21,354 nucleotides of DNA from DATLAN01 sp035527455 (GTDB lineage: Bacteria > Planctomycetota > Planctomycetia > Pirellulales > Thermoguttaceae), in assembly GCA_035527455.1 (NCBI GenBank), contig DATLAN010000189.1, positions 1-21,354 on the forward strand, given 5' to 3'. The notes below the pieces were generated by a model that was not told the origin of the DNA, did no database searches, and saw only the letters and a program-made list of their open reading frames with translations. This document shows, piece by piece, positions 6,978 through 15,821 of this stretch. Numbering within the stretch: position 1 is the first letter of the stretch; each line of letters starts with the position of its first letter. Both the position numbers and the translations under genes were made by a program.

Positions 6978-8237
6978 TCATGGCTCAACCACCAGCGGCG
7001 CCTGGTGGATCGGCACCTGGCCTGACTTCGGAAACGGCCGAGGCATCGGTTGAGCGGTCCCTCGGGCATCGATCGTGCGGCAACGCAGGTCGTAACGCCC
7101 CGGTTTCAGGTCAGTCAACAAGACTGCCCAGTGCGCAACCGTATAGGGCAACGGCCACGAATCGGGCTTGCCGGTTTTCGGGTCGACGTGTCGCGTATCC
7201 GGCGGGAGCTTTCCGCCGGGAAGTTCGCTGCCCCAATTCTCCGGCGGGGGCAGAATCTCGGCGTCTTTCCACTCGGCCTTGGTGAAGTGTGGATCGTCCG
7301 GCGGCAAGGGAGTGTCTTGCGGATGGAGCCAGTACTGCACTCGACTCAGCCCCGAGATACCAACCTGGGCCAAGCCCGTGACCGGAGTTGGCTGGCCAGC
7401 CTTCGCCTTCGTCGGTACATGCACAAACCGTGCAAACGTCTTCATCGGGCTATCGACGTCCAGCCCTTGCTTTGCATAATTGTCGTTCGGCTCGGGATCG
7501 TTGGTCAGCACGATCCGTTGGAGCCACTTGATGTTGTGGAAACCGTAGCCCTCCGGGGAGATCAGCCGGACCGGGCCGCCGGCCTTGGGCGAAAGCGGTT
7601 TCCCGTTGAGCTTGTAGCAGAGGATGACCGGGTCGACGCCCGGCGGATCCTCCAACACGCGGTTGATCGAGAGCGAACTCTGGAACCGCTGCTTGGGATC
7701 GTCGTTGTCATAGCCGTAGTAGTACAGTCGCCGGATATCGCCCGCCGGCTGCGTCATCCAGATCACTTCGCGCAGCGGCACGCCCTCCCAAAGCCCCATG
7801 CCATTGGGCGAAGGCACGTTCAGGCAGGTCATCACCTTCAGATACCGGACGGCATGCCGCTGGGCCAATCGCATCAGGTCGTTCCAACCGAAGGCGGTCC
7901 CGGCTTCTTTCGACAGGGGCTTTCCAATCTTGCAGTTGCTCTCGGGATCGGCGACCACTTCGAGCTGCCAGGTCTCAGGCGTCAGGCCGACTTCCCTGCG
8001 CTTGTCCTCCGAGAGTTGCCACGGCGGCGGGTTGCCGCGTCCGGCAAAGCGGAACTTGTTCAACGGGGTGAGATACTCAAGCTCCGCGACAGCCTGCTCG
8101 ATGGCCGCTTTCGCCTCGCCTTCGGCTGCCCACAGCGACGACGTCGTCAGCGCCGCCGCCCCAGCCGCTCCCAGTCGCAGAAAGTAGCGACGGGTGACCT
8201 CAACGTGATCGCTGGCAACATCATTCGGGTCGATCAT
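6978..8237 (-). CDS. Tat-exported molybdopterin oxidoreductase, SoxC/sulfite-oxidase-like
   Basis: This 419-residue periplasmic enzyme belongs to the sulfite oxidase superfamily, which uses a molybdenum cofactor to oxidise sulfite or act on related sulfur compounds. The N-terminus has a twin-arginine signal (TRRYFLRLGAAGAAAL, Arg16-Arg17), needed to export folded cofactor enzymes. The Mo ligand is likely Cys138 in LKVMTCLNVPSPNGMG, followed by the family motif WEGVPL (150-155). The segment GPVRLISPEGYGFHNIKWLQRI matches the end of the Mo domain. The C-terminal part (about 270-415), with GISGLSRVQYWLHP and a terminal LKPGRYDLRCRTIDARG, fits the Ig-like dimerisation domain. The ATG at 8237 was chosen because AGGAGG lies 6 bases upstream; a TTG two codons earlier overlaps that spacing. 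The substrate is unproven. Confidence 0.88.
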   Translation of the reverse strand: MIDPNDVASDHVEVTRRYFLRLGAAGAAALTTSSLWAAEGEAKAAIEQAVAELEYLTPLNKFRFAGRGNPPPWQLSEDKRREVGLTPETWQLEVVADPESNCKIGKPLSKEAGTAFGWNDLMRLAQRHAVRYLKVMTCLNVPSPNGMGLWEGVPLREVIWMTQPAGDIRRLYYYGYDNDDPKQRFQSSLSINRVLEDPPGVDPVILCYKLNGKPLSPKAGGPVRLISPEGYGFHNIKWLQRIVLTNDPEPNDNYAKQGLDVDSPMKTFARFVHVPTKAKAGQPTPVTGLAQVGISGLSRVQYWLHPQDTPLPPDDPHFTKAEWKDAEILPPPENWGSELPGGKLPPDTRHVDPKTGKPDSWPLPYTVAHWAVLLTDLKPGRYDLRCRTIDARGTAQPMPRPFPKSGQVPIHQAPLVVEP

Positions 8238-8458
8238 CTCCAACCTCCTGGCGTCCAGGGCGAGCGCCTTTCATTTCCGAGATTCCATCGCTCAGGCAAT
8301 TCCCGAGTTTACACCGCGGCGGAGGGCATGACAATCGAGAACCATACCGCTCGATGTGGAGTGAGTTGAATCTCAACGAGACAACATGGGGCTCCTGTCG
8401 TCATGCGGTCATGATTGTCGCGGCATTAGTGGAGTGTAGTAACGCCAGCGGACGCTCA

Positions 8459-8695
8459 TCACTTCCTCCGTGGGGACTCCAGCTTCGCCTTCTGCTCGTC
8501 CGTCAACATTTCAGGCAATTCTCCACGGGACTCCCGTGTCAACCTCCCCATTGCCTGTCGAAGGTCCTGGCCCTGCTTCTTCTGCTCGTCGGTTAGTGTG
8601 ACGGCAGCGTCAGCCGCCTGAAATTCTCGGGACAGCATACGCAAGTGTTTTCGCCTGCCTTTCTTCAGGCTAGCAGTACCGCCTGCCGCGGTCAA
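8459..8695 (-). pseudogene. Possible remnant of an LTDEQ-type small exported protein
   Basis: This 78-residue frame has two LTDEQK motifs (LTDEQKKQGQDLRQAMG and LTDEQKAKLESPRRK). Helical LTxEQ repeats of this kind occur in Spy/CpxP-like periplasmic proteins and in many planctomycete exported proteins. No signal peptide is present and the only upstream starts are a TTG at 8695 and an ATG at 8638. It is probably the C-terminal leftover of such a protein. The TTG overlaps the stop of the small frame upstream (8692-8889), so coupling cannot be excluded. Confidence 0.35.
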
Positions 8696-8889
8696 GAGTT
8701 ATGGATACTGTCCCCGGAACTTCGGAACTTCGGAACTTCCCCGAAACTCCAATCCTCCGGCGTGGTGCGGGCGGTGACGCGGGCGAGAAGCGTTCCGCGG
8801 GTTTTGTCTTTCACCGTGAGGCGGCCTGTACGGGGGGGCAAGGTGACCCTCTTGGTGCGATGGTGTTGGGGACCAATTCCGCTTTCCAT
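8692..8889 (-). CDS. Small basic hypothetical protein
   Basis: This 65-residue frame starts at an ATG (8889) preceded 6 bases away by a very strong Shine-Dalgarno, GGAGGTGG (8903-8896). The product is basic and Thr/Arg-rich (HHRTKRVTLPPRTGRLTV, TLLARVTARTTPEDW) with no signal or membrane segment. Its last 15 or so codons run through the CGGAACTT tandem repeat. I do not recognise it. The Shine-Dalgarno is the main reason to list it; lack of known relatives and the repeat overlap argue against. Confidence 0.35.
   Translation of the reverse strand: MESGIGPQHHRTKRVTLPPRTGRLTVKDKTRGTLLARVTARTTPEDWSFGEVPKFRSSGDSIHNS
8715..8750. repeat. Three tandem copies of CGGAACTT
   Basis: The octamer CGGAACTT occurs three times head to tail (8715-8738) and is followed by CCCCGAAACTCC. 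It is preceded by TATGGATACTGTCCC. A related element lies at 11466-11504, on the other side of the exporter gene. Confidence 0.7.
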
Positions 8890-8911
8890 CTCGTTCCACC
8901 TCCATTATAAT
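8883..8911 (+). promoter_or_regulatory. Candidate sigma70-type promoter for the exporter gene
   Basis: A TTTCCA -35-like box (8883-8888) is separated by 17 bases from a perfect TATAAT (8906-8911), 87 bases upstream of the exporter ATG. An overlapping TATAAT also reads on the - strand (8909-8904). Confidence 0.35.
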
Positions 8912-8998
8912 AAGGCCCGGGTGTCGCGCCGAATGGTCGGCCGGAAGAGGCGGCCGAGGGTCGCGCACCGTGCATTTCACGAAGAAAGGTGACACTTC

Positions 8999-10753
8999 AT
9001 GTCCAACGACGCGCAGGCGGCGGAAAGGGTGGAAGGTCAGGTCGAAGGCGGTTCGCGCTGGCGCGAACTGTACAAGACCGAAGACTATTGGGCCATCTGG
9101 CTGGGTTTGGCGATCATAGTAATCGGGTTGCTCGTTTTTCTGCCGCGACCGCCCGAGGGCATGGAAGAGACGATTGAAGCATCCAACGCGACCATGGCGA
9201 AAGAAGCGGAAGAGGCGCCGTTTCGGACGGTTGCCTGGTACCTCGCGAACGACGCCAAACTGAAACTCAAGGCAACCGGCAGCGACGCGGCAGCGGCGAT
9301 CAACAAATACACCGGCAAGCCCCACGGATGGAAAGCGAACCCGATCGAGTCTTTCGTGGTGACCGACGAGCAGGCAGCAGAGAAGAAGGCCGGCGCGCAA
9401 GAGAAATACGACGCGGAGAAGGAGAAAGCCGGCAAGCTGGAGGCCGAAGCGAAACAAGCCGAGGACGAGGCCAGGGCGGCCGGCTTCAAGGACGCCGAGC
9501 TGAACGAAGAAGCCACGGCAGCCATCGCAAAGTGGCGCGTTGCCTGCCACGCCGTCTCTTCGGCCTCGAAGAAACTCAAAGCCGCCAGGCCGGTCAACCA
9601 GCTAGGGTACCTGATCGCCCTGGGCCTCGGTTGCATGGTGTTCTTCGGCATCGGCGTCCGGTTCATGGGCAGGTCGGTCCGGAAATTCGCCGTGGGTTTT
9701 GCATTCGTTTTCCTCGTGGCGACGTTGGCGCAACTGTTTGCGGCGCAGGCCAACATCGCGGACGCCGGCCTCGGTTACGCCGCGTGGGCGATCCTGTTCG
9801 GGCTGCTGATCAGCAATACGATCGGCGCGCCCGGCTGGGTCAAGCCCGCCGTGTTGACCGAGTATTACATCAAGACCGGCCTGGTGCTGCTGGGTGTGGA
9901 GATCTTGTTCGGCAAGATCGTCACGATCGGGATCCCCGGCATTTTCGTGGCCTGGGTCGTCACGCCGATCGTTCTGGTCTGTACCTACGTTTTTGGCCAG
10001 AAAGTGCTGAAAATCCCGTCGAAAACCCTGAACATCACGATCTCCGCCGACATGTCGGTTTGCGGGGTGTCGGCGGCCATTGCCACCGCCGCGGCCTGCC
10101 GCGCCAAGAAGGAGGAACTCACGCTGGCCGTGGGGCTTTCGCTCGTTTTCACCTCGATCATGATGGTCGCCATGCCGGCATTCATCCGGTTGGTCGACAT
10201 GCCGGAGATCCTCGGCGGCGCGTGGATCGGCGGGACGATCGACGCCAGCGGCGCCGTAGCCGCCGCGGGCGAGTTCCTCGGCGAAAAGGCACTCTACGTC
10301 GCCGCGACGATCAAGATGATCCAGAACGTGCTGATCGGCGTCATCGCGTTCTGCGTGGCCGCCTACTGGTGTTTCAAGGTCGATCGCGAGGCAGGCCGCA
10401 AGGTCGGCCCCATGGAAATCTGGTACAGGTTCCCGAAGTTCGTGCTCGGTTTCATTGGCGCGTCGATCGCCTTTTCGCTCATTTACGCCAAGATGGGCCC
10501 GGACGTGGGCTACGCCATGATCGACAACGGCGTGATTGGCGGGCTGACGAAACACCTGCGCGGCTGGTTCTTCTGCCTGGCGTTCACCAGCATCGGCCTG
10601 GCCACCGACTTCCGCGAATTGAAGCACTACTTCAAGGGTGGCAAGCCGCTGATCCTTTACGTGTGCGGCCAGACCTTCAACCTCTGCCTCACGCTGCTGA
10701 TGGCCTATATCATGTTCTACGTCGTGTTCACCCGGATCACGACCGGTTTATAA
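8999..10753 (+). CDS. YeiH/TauZ-type putative sulfate exporter with coiled-coil insertion
   Basis: The C-terminal part (about 200-584) is a multi-spanning membrane domain of the UPF0324/YeiH family. It includes LGLGCMVFFGIGVRFMG, AWAILFGLLISNTIG, KTGLVLLGVEILFGKI, ISADMSVCGVSAAIATAAAC and GAWIGGTIDASGAVAAAGEF, the conserved blocks of this family. A member (TauZ) is predicted to export sulfate or sulfite during taurine breakdown. Typical members have about 350 residues; this one has 584. Its first membrane helix (WAIWLGLAIIVIGLLVFLP, 31-49) is followed by about 150 soluble residues with a charged coiled coil (EKEKAGKLEAEAKQAEDEAR). The start is supported by AAAGGTG 7-8 bases upstream. The sulfite-oxidase-like molybdoenzyme gene lies upstream on the opposite strand, which fits a sulfur-compound role. 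The substrate is inferred. Confidence 0.88.
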   Translation: MSNDAQAAERVEGQVEGGSRWRELYKTEDYWAIWLGLAIIVIGLLVFLPRPPEGMEETIEASNATMAKEAEEAPFRTVAWYLANDAKLKLKATGSDAAAAINKYTGKPHGWKANPIESFVVTDEQAAEKKAGAQEKYDAEKEKAGKLEAEAKQAEDEARAAGFKDAELNEEATAAIAKWRVACHAVSSASKKLKAARPVNQLGYLIALGLGCMVFFGIGVRFMGRSVRKFAVGFAFVFLVATLAQLFAAQANIADAGLGYAAWAILFGLLISNTIGAPGWVKPAVLTEYYIKTGLVLLGVEILFGKIVTIGIPGIFVAWVVTPIVLVCTYVFGQKVLKIPSKTLNITISADMSVCGVSAAIATAAACRAKKEELTLAVGLSLVFTSIMMVAMPAFIRLVDMPEILGGAWIGGTIDASGAVAAAGEFLGEKALYVAATIKMIQNVLIGVIAFCVAAYWCFKVDREAGRKVGPMEIWYRFPKFVLGFIGASIAFSLIYAKMGPDVGYAMIDNGVIGGLTKHLRGWFFCLAFTSIGLATDFRELKHYFKGGKPLILYVCGQTFNLCLTLLMAYIMFYVVFTRITTGL

Positions 10754-10794
10754 GACCGAGCGCAGCCGGTACGCCTCGGTCAGGGCGATTCGAA

Positions 10795-11130
10795 ATGGAA
10801 AAGCCGTCGACCCGCAGGCGGGGCCCCGCCCCATCTTCCGCCGCGCCAGGCGCGGGTATGCCGGGAGCGAGGTGTCGCTGGGCGCGGTTTCTGGCGGGCC
10901 TGGCGGTGGTTCTGCTGTTTGCTTTCGGCGTCATCCCCCAGTTACAGCGTCTGCGGCCGGTCCGGGAAGTGCGCGATGCCGTCGGGCGCGCCCGCATCGA
11001 CGCCACGGCCCTGTTTTACACCGACACGGACGTCTCCTGCGAGGCCGAGGCCTCGATCCGCAACGCGCTAGGGTATTCGCCCCGACGCCCCGGGTCCCTC
11101 GACTCGCGCAAGGAGAATGAAAGCTTGTGA
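10795..11130 (+). CDS. Small single-pass membrane protein, function unknown
   Basis: This 111-residue protein begins 41 bases after the exporter stop, on the same strand, and may share its transcript. A basic Ala/Pro/Arg-rich head (1-30) is followed by one membrane helix (FLAGLAVVLLFAFGVIP, 32-48). Then comes a conserved-looking segment (RPVREVRDAVGRARIDATAL, then FYTDTDVSCEAEASIRNALG). The ribosome binding site before the ATG at 10795 is weak. I remember similar small planctomycete proteins with a helix followed by ALFYT(D/E) and a pair-like acidic stretch, but they have no known function. Confidence 0.55.
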   Translation: MEKPSTRRRGPAPSSAAPGAGMPGARCRWARFLAGLAVVLLFAFGVIPQLQRLRPVREVRDAVGRARIDATALFYTDTDVSCEAEASIRNALGYSPRRPGSLDSRKENESL

Positions 11131-11221
11131 CGTCACGCTCGATCGGTTGAAAGCCAAGAAGAGGAATCCAGAACGGCCATCCGATCGGTACGCCGGCCGA
11201 CTCACCGCAATCTTCCCGAGG

Positions 11222-11430
11222 CTACTTCCTTTGTTCTCGCTGCCGTCGCTCCTTAAGCTGGGCGATCTCCGCCTCGATCCAAGGCGGACTCGGCTTGATC
11301 TTTTGGGCCTGCCGAGGGCTTCGATGGCTGAGTCGAGATCGCCGTTGCTGACGTGGAGCCTGCTCAAGAGCACGTAAGCCGGCCCGCAGTGCGGCTGCCT
11401 CCGCACGAGTTCGCGGAGTTCGGCGGACAC
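11222..11430 (-). pseudogene. C-terminal TPR protein remnant with frameshift
   Basis: One frame (from 11430) encodes a TPR-like hairpin: ELRELVRRQPHCGPAYVLLS followed by RLHVSNGDLDSAIEAL. About 100 bases before the end the coherent sequence jumps to the next frame: QAQKIKPSPPWIEAEIAQLK, then ERRQREQRK and a TAG at 11224-11222. Together they look like the last TPR unit and terminal helix of a tetratricopeptide protein. A single-base indel near 11310-11320 separates them. No start or upstream repeats remain. Confidence 0.55.
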
Positions 11431-11465
11431 TATACATAATTCGTAACATGGACCAGGGAGTTAAG

Positions 11466-11504
11466 TATGGTGTCTCCCGAACTCCGAACTCCCCCGAACT
11501 CCGG
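11466..11504. repeat. Short repeat with three CCGAACTC units
   Basis: TATGGTGTCTCCCGAACTCC followed by GAACTCCCCCGAACTCCGG contains CCGAACT three times (11478, 11485, 11495). It resembles the 8700-8750 element in its TATGG...TGTC..CC lead and its GAACT units. Confidence 0.55.
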
Positions 11505-11574
11505 CATTTGGCGCGGAGAGGCCGCATGACGCCGCCTGCCGGAACTGCGTTGTGCTTGTTCCGGCCTACTGGGC

Positions 11575-13317
11575 TCAGTGCGACGATCCCCCCTCGCGCG
11601 TCAGCAGGCGGAACACGTCGCGGCGGCGGACAACGCCGAGGAGTCGATGCGGCTCTTCGGCGGCAATGACCGGGATGCAGTCGTCCTTGCTGGTCGTGAA
11701 GAGTTGATTCGCCCGGGCGATCGGCTCGTCGGGATAGAGGACCAGGCTGGCGGGTGTGGTCACGTCGGCGGCGCGGACCAACGCCCCCAAGGAAAGGTCG
11801 AACAGGGCATGGCTGAGTTCGCGATAGCGGATCACGCCTACCAGGTCTCCCGACTGGTCGACCACGGGAAACGTGTTGTCGCGGCTGTGTTCGATGTACT
11901 CGATCACTTTGGCGAAGGTGGCCGAGTGGAGCATGCCCTTGACCGTCTTGCGCATGATGTCGTTGACCGCCATCTCCGCCGTCGACCGGCCGCGCCACGG
12001 ATCGAGCCCGAAGGCCAGCAGCAGCCGATTGAAAACGGCCCGGAGTTGGTCGCCCAGCGTGGTGCCGGGATGGTAGATCGCGTGGGCCAGGGGGACTTCG
12101 CCGGCGCGGAGCACGGCCTGGCGAATCAACAGCGGTCCGGCGATCTCGAAGACCACGACCGTGCCGAGAATGATCGTCTGCACGTGTTCGCAAAGGGCGA
12201 TCAACGGCCCGTCGCCCAGTTCGGCGGCCCGATCGACGGCGATGGCCGACAGGGCGATGGCCGCGCCGGCCTGGGCGACCAGGGCCGCGCCCAGCCATCG
12301 GCGAACCACCGGTTCCTCGTGCTTCAGCCTGCCCGCGAGCCGGATGCCGAAGTACTTGCCGCAAGACCGCAGGGCGACGTAACCCGCGCCGATCCAGCCG
12401 GCCAGCCACAGTTTGTCGATCTCGAGTTCGGACCCGTGGGTCACGAAGAACACGACGCACAGCAGACCGGTCAGCCGATCCAGTTCGGAGAGCACTTGCC
12501 GCGTCTCATACGAGCTGTTGGCGACCGTCAGACCCATGGCCAGGAACGCGAGCAGGTAGGGCACGTCGGCGGTCAGGCAGGCTCCCAACACGAGTGTGAT
12601 CACACCCACGAGCAAGACCAGCCGGCGGCTCTGGGCGACCAGGGGAAAGCACAGGCTGACGAGCAATCCGGCGATGACGCCCAGCGCGACCGACCCGACC
12701 AGATCATGGGCCAGACGTCCCACCTGGAGCAGCAGCGATTCTCCCAGTTTGCCATGCACGAAGAGGACCAACAGAAACAGCAGTTCGAAGAGGACGATCG
12801 ACACGAAGTTGTTCACGGCCACCAGGGCTTGGGCGTATTCGGTGACCGGTCCCTCCGATTCGGTTTCCTTCAGCATTAGGATCGTAGTGGCCGGCGCGGT
12901 GGCCAGCGCCAAGGCGCCCAGCAGCAACGCTCCGGTCCAGTCCAGGCCGCCGCCGATCAGCCCGAGCAGCCACAACCCGGCGGTCACCAGCAGGAACGTG
13001 GCGCCGAGTTCGCCCATCGAGAATCGCATTGTGCGGCGGAAGATTCGTCGCACGCGAACCAAGGGGAAATGACAGCCCAGGTTGAACAACACCAGCGCGA
13101 TGGCCAGCTTCGTCAGCGGTTCGATCTGGCGGACGTGGTCTGCGGGAATCCAGTTCAGCAAGGACGGCCCCAGCAGCACGCCGGCCAGCAGATAGGAAGT
13201 CACCTTCGGCAGCCGCAGCAGTTGCCCCAATCCGCCGGCCAGCAACGCCGCCGCCAGCAGCAATCCGAGCGTCATGGTCACGTCCGAGAAGGCGATCTGC
13301 CATGGCGGCCACGTCAT
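11575..13317 (-). CDS. Kef-type cation/proton antiporter with two CBS domains
   Basis: This 580-residue membrane protein belongs to the CPA2 monovalent cation:proton antiporter group. The first ~390 residues form about 12 membrane helices, with GLGQLLRLPKVTSYLLAGVL, LTKLAIALVLFNLGCHFPL and GALALATAPATTILMLKE typical of Kef/NapA-like exchangers. The cytosolic tail (about 440-575) has two CBS domains: VNDIMRKTVKGMLHSATFAK with NTFPVVDQSGDLVGVIRYRE, and LYPDEPIARANQLFTTSKDD with CIPVIA and LLGVVRRRDVF. CBS domains usually bind adenine nucleotides, so ion exchange may respond to energy state or a signalling nucleotide. AAGGA lies 8 bases before the ATG. It seems to be a single-gene unit; the ion specificity cannot be read from the sequence. 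Confidence 0.88.
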   Translation of the reverse strand: MTWPPWQIAFSDVTMTLGLLLAAALLAGGLGQLLRLPKVTSYLLAGVLLGPSLLNWIPADHVRQIEPLTKLAIALVLFNLGCHFPLVRVRRIFRRTMRFSMGELGATFLLVTAGLWLLGLIGGGLDWTGALLLGALALATAPATTILMLKETESEGPVTEYAQALVAVNNFVSIVLFELLFLLVLFVHGKLGESLLLQVGRLAHDLVGSVALGVIAGLLVSLCFPLVAQSRRLVLLVGVITLVLGACLTADVPYLLAFLAMGLTVANSSYETRQVLSELDRLTGLLCVVFFVTHGSELEIDKLWLAGWIGAGYVALRSCGKYFGIRLAGRLKHEEPVVRRWLGAALVAQAGAAIALSAIAVDRAAELGDGPLIALCEHVQTIILGTVVVFEIAGPLLIRQAVLRAGEVPLAHAIYHPGTTLGDQLRAVFNRLLLAFGLDPWRGRSTAEMAVNDIMRKTVKGMLHSATFAKVIEYIEHSRDNTFPVVDQSGDLVGVIRYRELSHALFDLSLGALVRAADVTTPASLVLYPDEPIARANQLFTTSKDDCIPVIAAEEPHRLLGVVRRRDVFRLLTREGGSSH

Positions 13318-13406
13318 ACGGCAATTCCTTCGCGCCGGTGTTTCGGTTCAGCTTTTCAACTATACTATCCGCAGAGTACTTTCCGCGGGAAGGGCAATCT
13401 GAAACT

Positions 13407-13474
13407 GTGGGAGGCGTCTCCGACGGCGATTGAAGTGGGAGGCAGCGCCGGTCGCCGTCGGAGACGCCTCCCAC
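13407..13474. repeat. 23-bp perfect inverted repeat
   Basis: The arms 13407-13429 (starting GTGGGAGGCGTCTCCGACGG) and 13452-13474 are exact reverse complements around a 22-base loop that repeats GTGGGAGGC once more. It lies between the divergent antiporter and PIG-L genes, so it cannot be a terminator for either. The sequence has the look of a dispersed planctomycete repeat. Confidence 0.85.
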
Positions 13475-13570
13475 ATGTGACTTGCAGGGGTGGGTATCGC
13501 GGCGTATGATCGTGGCGTAGATTGCAGCGGCGGTCTCGTTCTTCCTCATCCTCACAAGGGAGGTTCTGAA

Positions 13571-14542
<972 letters not shown>

Positions 14543-14628
14543 GCTTCCCTCGCGCGGGAGTTGGCGGGTATACTTCCCCGCACAGTGAAAGTGCTCCCGA
14601 ATGTAGGACATTCGTCAGCCGGGATTCG

Positions 14629-15678
14629 ATGCGGACGATCAGGTACCAGCGCGGCGACGCGGCGATGCTCGAGAAGCTGGCCGGCAAATTGCCCGCCGGA
14701 CACGGCTTGCGGTATCCCGAATTCGTCGACTATTACTACGCAGGCTCTCCGTGGTGTTCGCTGCGGATTCTGCTGGACGACGAAGACGAGGTGCTGGGCG
14801 TCCTGGGCCTGGAACGCATGCCCTTCTCGATCGGCGATGAACGACTCACGCTGGGGTTCGGCACGAACTTCGCCGCCTTCGCCCCCGGAGCCGGAGGGCT
14901 GTTGTTCCTGCAATGGATGAAGGATTGCGATTTCGGCCTGATGTTCGGCGGCAGCGGCGACGCGCATCGACTCGTGCAAGGCCGGCGTTGGACCCGCTAT
15001 GCGAACGTGCGGCCGTATTACCTCAATCGGGCATACGAGTTTCGCCCCGGCGAGCCCTGGTGGCGCCGACTCGCCCGAAAGGTTCTGCTTCGAATGGCGC
15101 CGAGCGTCGACGTGGCGGAAACGGCCCGGCGCGTGCTCCGCGACGGCTCGCCGGCGGTTGAAGTCGTCGAAGAGCGGCGTTTCACCGACGACATGTTGCC
15201 CGAGCAGACGCCGTTCGGCTTCCGTTTCTCTCCCGACGCGGAATACCTCGATTGGCGATACAGCACGGAGCTGCCTTTCGTGCGCTATCGGTTGTTTCGG
15301 ATCGAGAGTGCCCGGCGGCCGGCGGGCTACGTGATAATCAATCAGCGGCCCGGCCGATTATTGGTGGCCCAATGCGACGGCGACGACCCGCTGGTGCTCT
15401 GCCGGGGCATCTTCGCGGCGTTGGCCGTTGCGTGCAAAGAAGTCGGGCGCCGGTGCGAGGTCCTGCTGAGTTCTTCCCATGCGTTGATGCAGGAGACGTT
15501 TCGACGTTACGGCTTTCGGCAAGGCCGTAAGGAATGCCCGTTTTTCATCGGCGGGCTCAACGCCGCCCCGCAGATATCCGCAGACACGAGCCGCTGGCTG
15601 GTCAATTTCGACTGGGGCGACAAAGGCCTCCGCCCGCCGTTCCTGGGCCGCCCGTCGATTCGAGCCAAGAAGACGTAA
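14629..15678 (+). CDS. GNAT-like acyltransferase, two-domain
   Basis: This 349-residue cytosolic protein resembles the double GNAT/FemAB-like acetyltransferases. The N-terminal part has SLRILLDDEDEVLGVLGLER and FGTNFAAFAPGAGGLLFLQW, ending in the strand-helix GGSGDAHRLVQGRRWTRY. The C-terminal part has YLDWRYSTELPFVRYRLFRI, RPAGYVIINQRPGRLLVAQC and the alpha-helix AALAVACKEVGRRCEVLLSS, then FRRYGFRQGRKECPFFI, a typical GNAT end (a GF motif after a helix). The ATG at 14629 was preferred over a TTG at 14539 that overlaps the preceding stop, because homology-like sequence starts with RTIRYQRGD. The Shine-Dalgarno is weak. It may modify sugars or peptidoglycan-like substrates together with PIG-L; no substrate can be read. 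Confidence 0.65.
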   Translation: MRTIRYQRGDAAMLEKLAGKLPAGHGLRYPEFVDYYYAGSPWCSLRILLDDEDEVLGVLGLERMPFSIGDERLTLGFGTNFAAFAPGAGGLLFLQWMKDCDFGLMFGGSGDAHRLVQGRRWTRYANVRPYYLNRAYEFRPGEPWWRRLARKVLLRMAPSVDVAETARRVLRDGSPAVEVVEERRFTDDMLPEQTPFGFRFSPDAEYLDWRYSTELPFVRYRLFRIESARRPAGYVIINQRPGRLLVAQCDGDDPLVLCRGIFAALAVACKEVGRRCEVLLSSSHALMQETFRRYGFRQGRKECPFFIGGLNAAPQISADTSRWLVNFDWGDKGLRPPFLGRPSIRAKKT

Positions 15679-15702
15679 TTGGTGGGCAATGGCCAACCCA
15701 AA
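15679..15702. repeat. Degenerate copy of a GGTGGGCA palindromic repeat
   Basis: TTGGTGGGCAATGGCCAACC directly follows the GNAT stop codon. It matches the unit at 17469-17485 (GGTGGGCAGTGCCCACC) with two or three changes, and both lie directly beside a stop codon. Confidence 0.5.
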
Positions 15703-15821
15703 CGGACTTCGCCTCGCACCGACACGGCCCTCTCGGGGGGAGGAGGGTGAAGGCGGGCTTCTGCGTCACGTCGGCGCAGGGTAGAATGAATAATGTACGC
15801 TGGCAATTGGAGGGCATTTCA

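Noticed and set aside
8238..8458. Regulatory RNA or gene in the gap before the molybdoenzyme gene
   Set aside because: No hairpin, promoter or coding signal stood out.
9328..11130. 600-codon + strand frame
   Set aside because: It is a shifted frame of the exporter gene, Arg/Gly-rich without membrane segments; only its last 111 codons (from 10795) form a separate real gene.
11117..11377. 86-codon + strand frame after an AAGGAG
   Set aside because: The Shine-Dalgarno is only one or two bases from the ATG and the frame is antisense to the TPR remnant.
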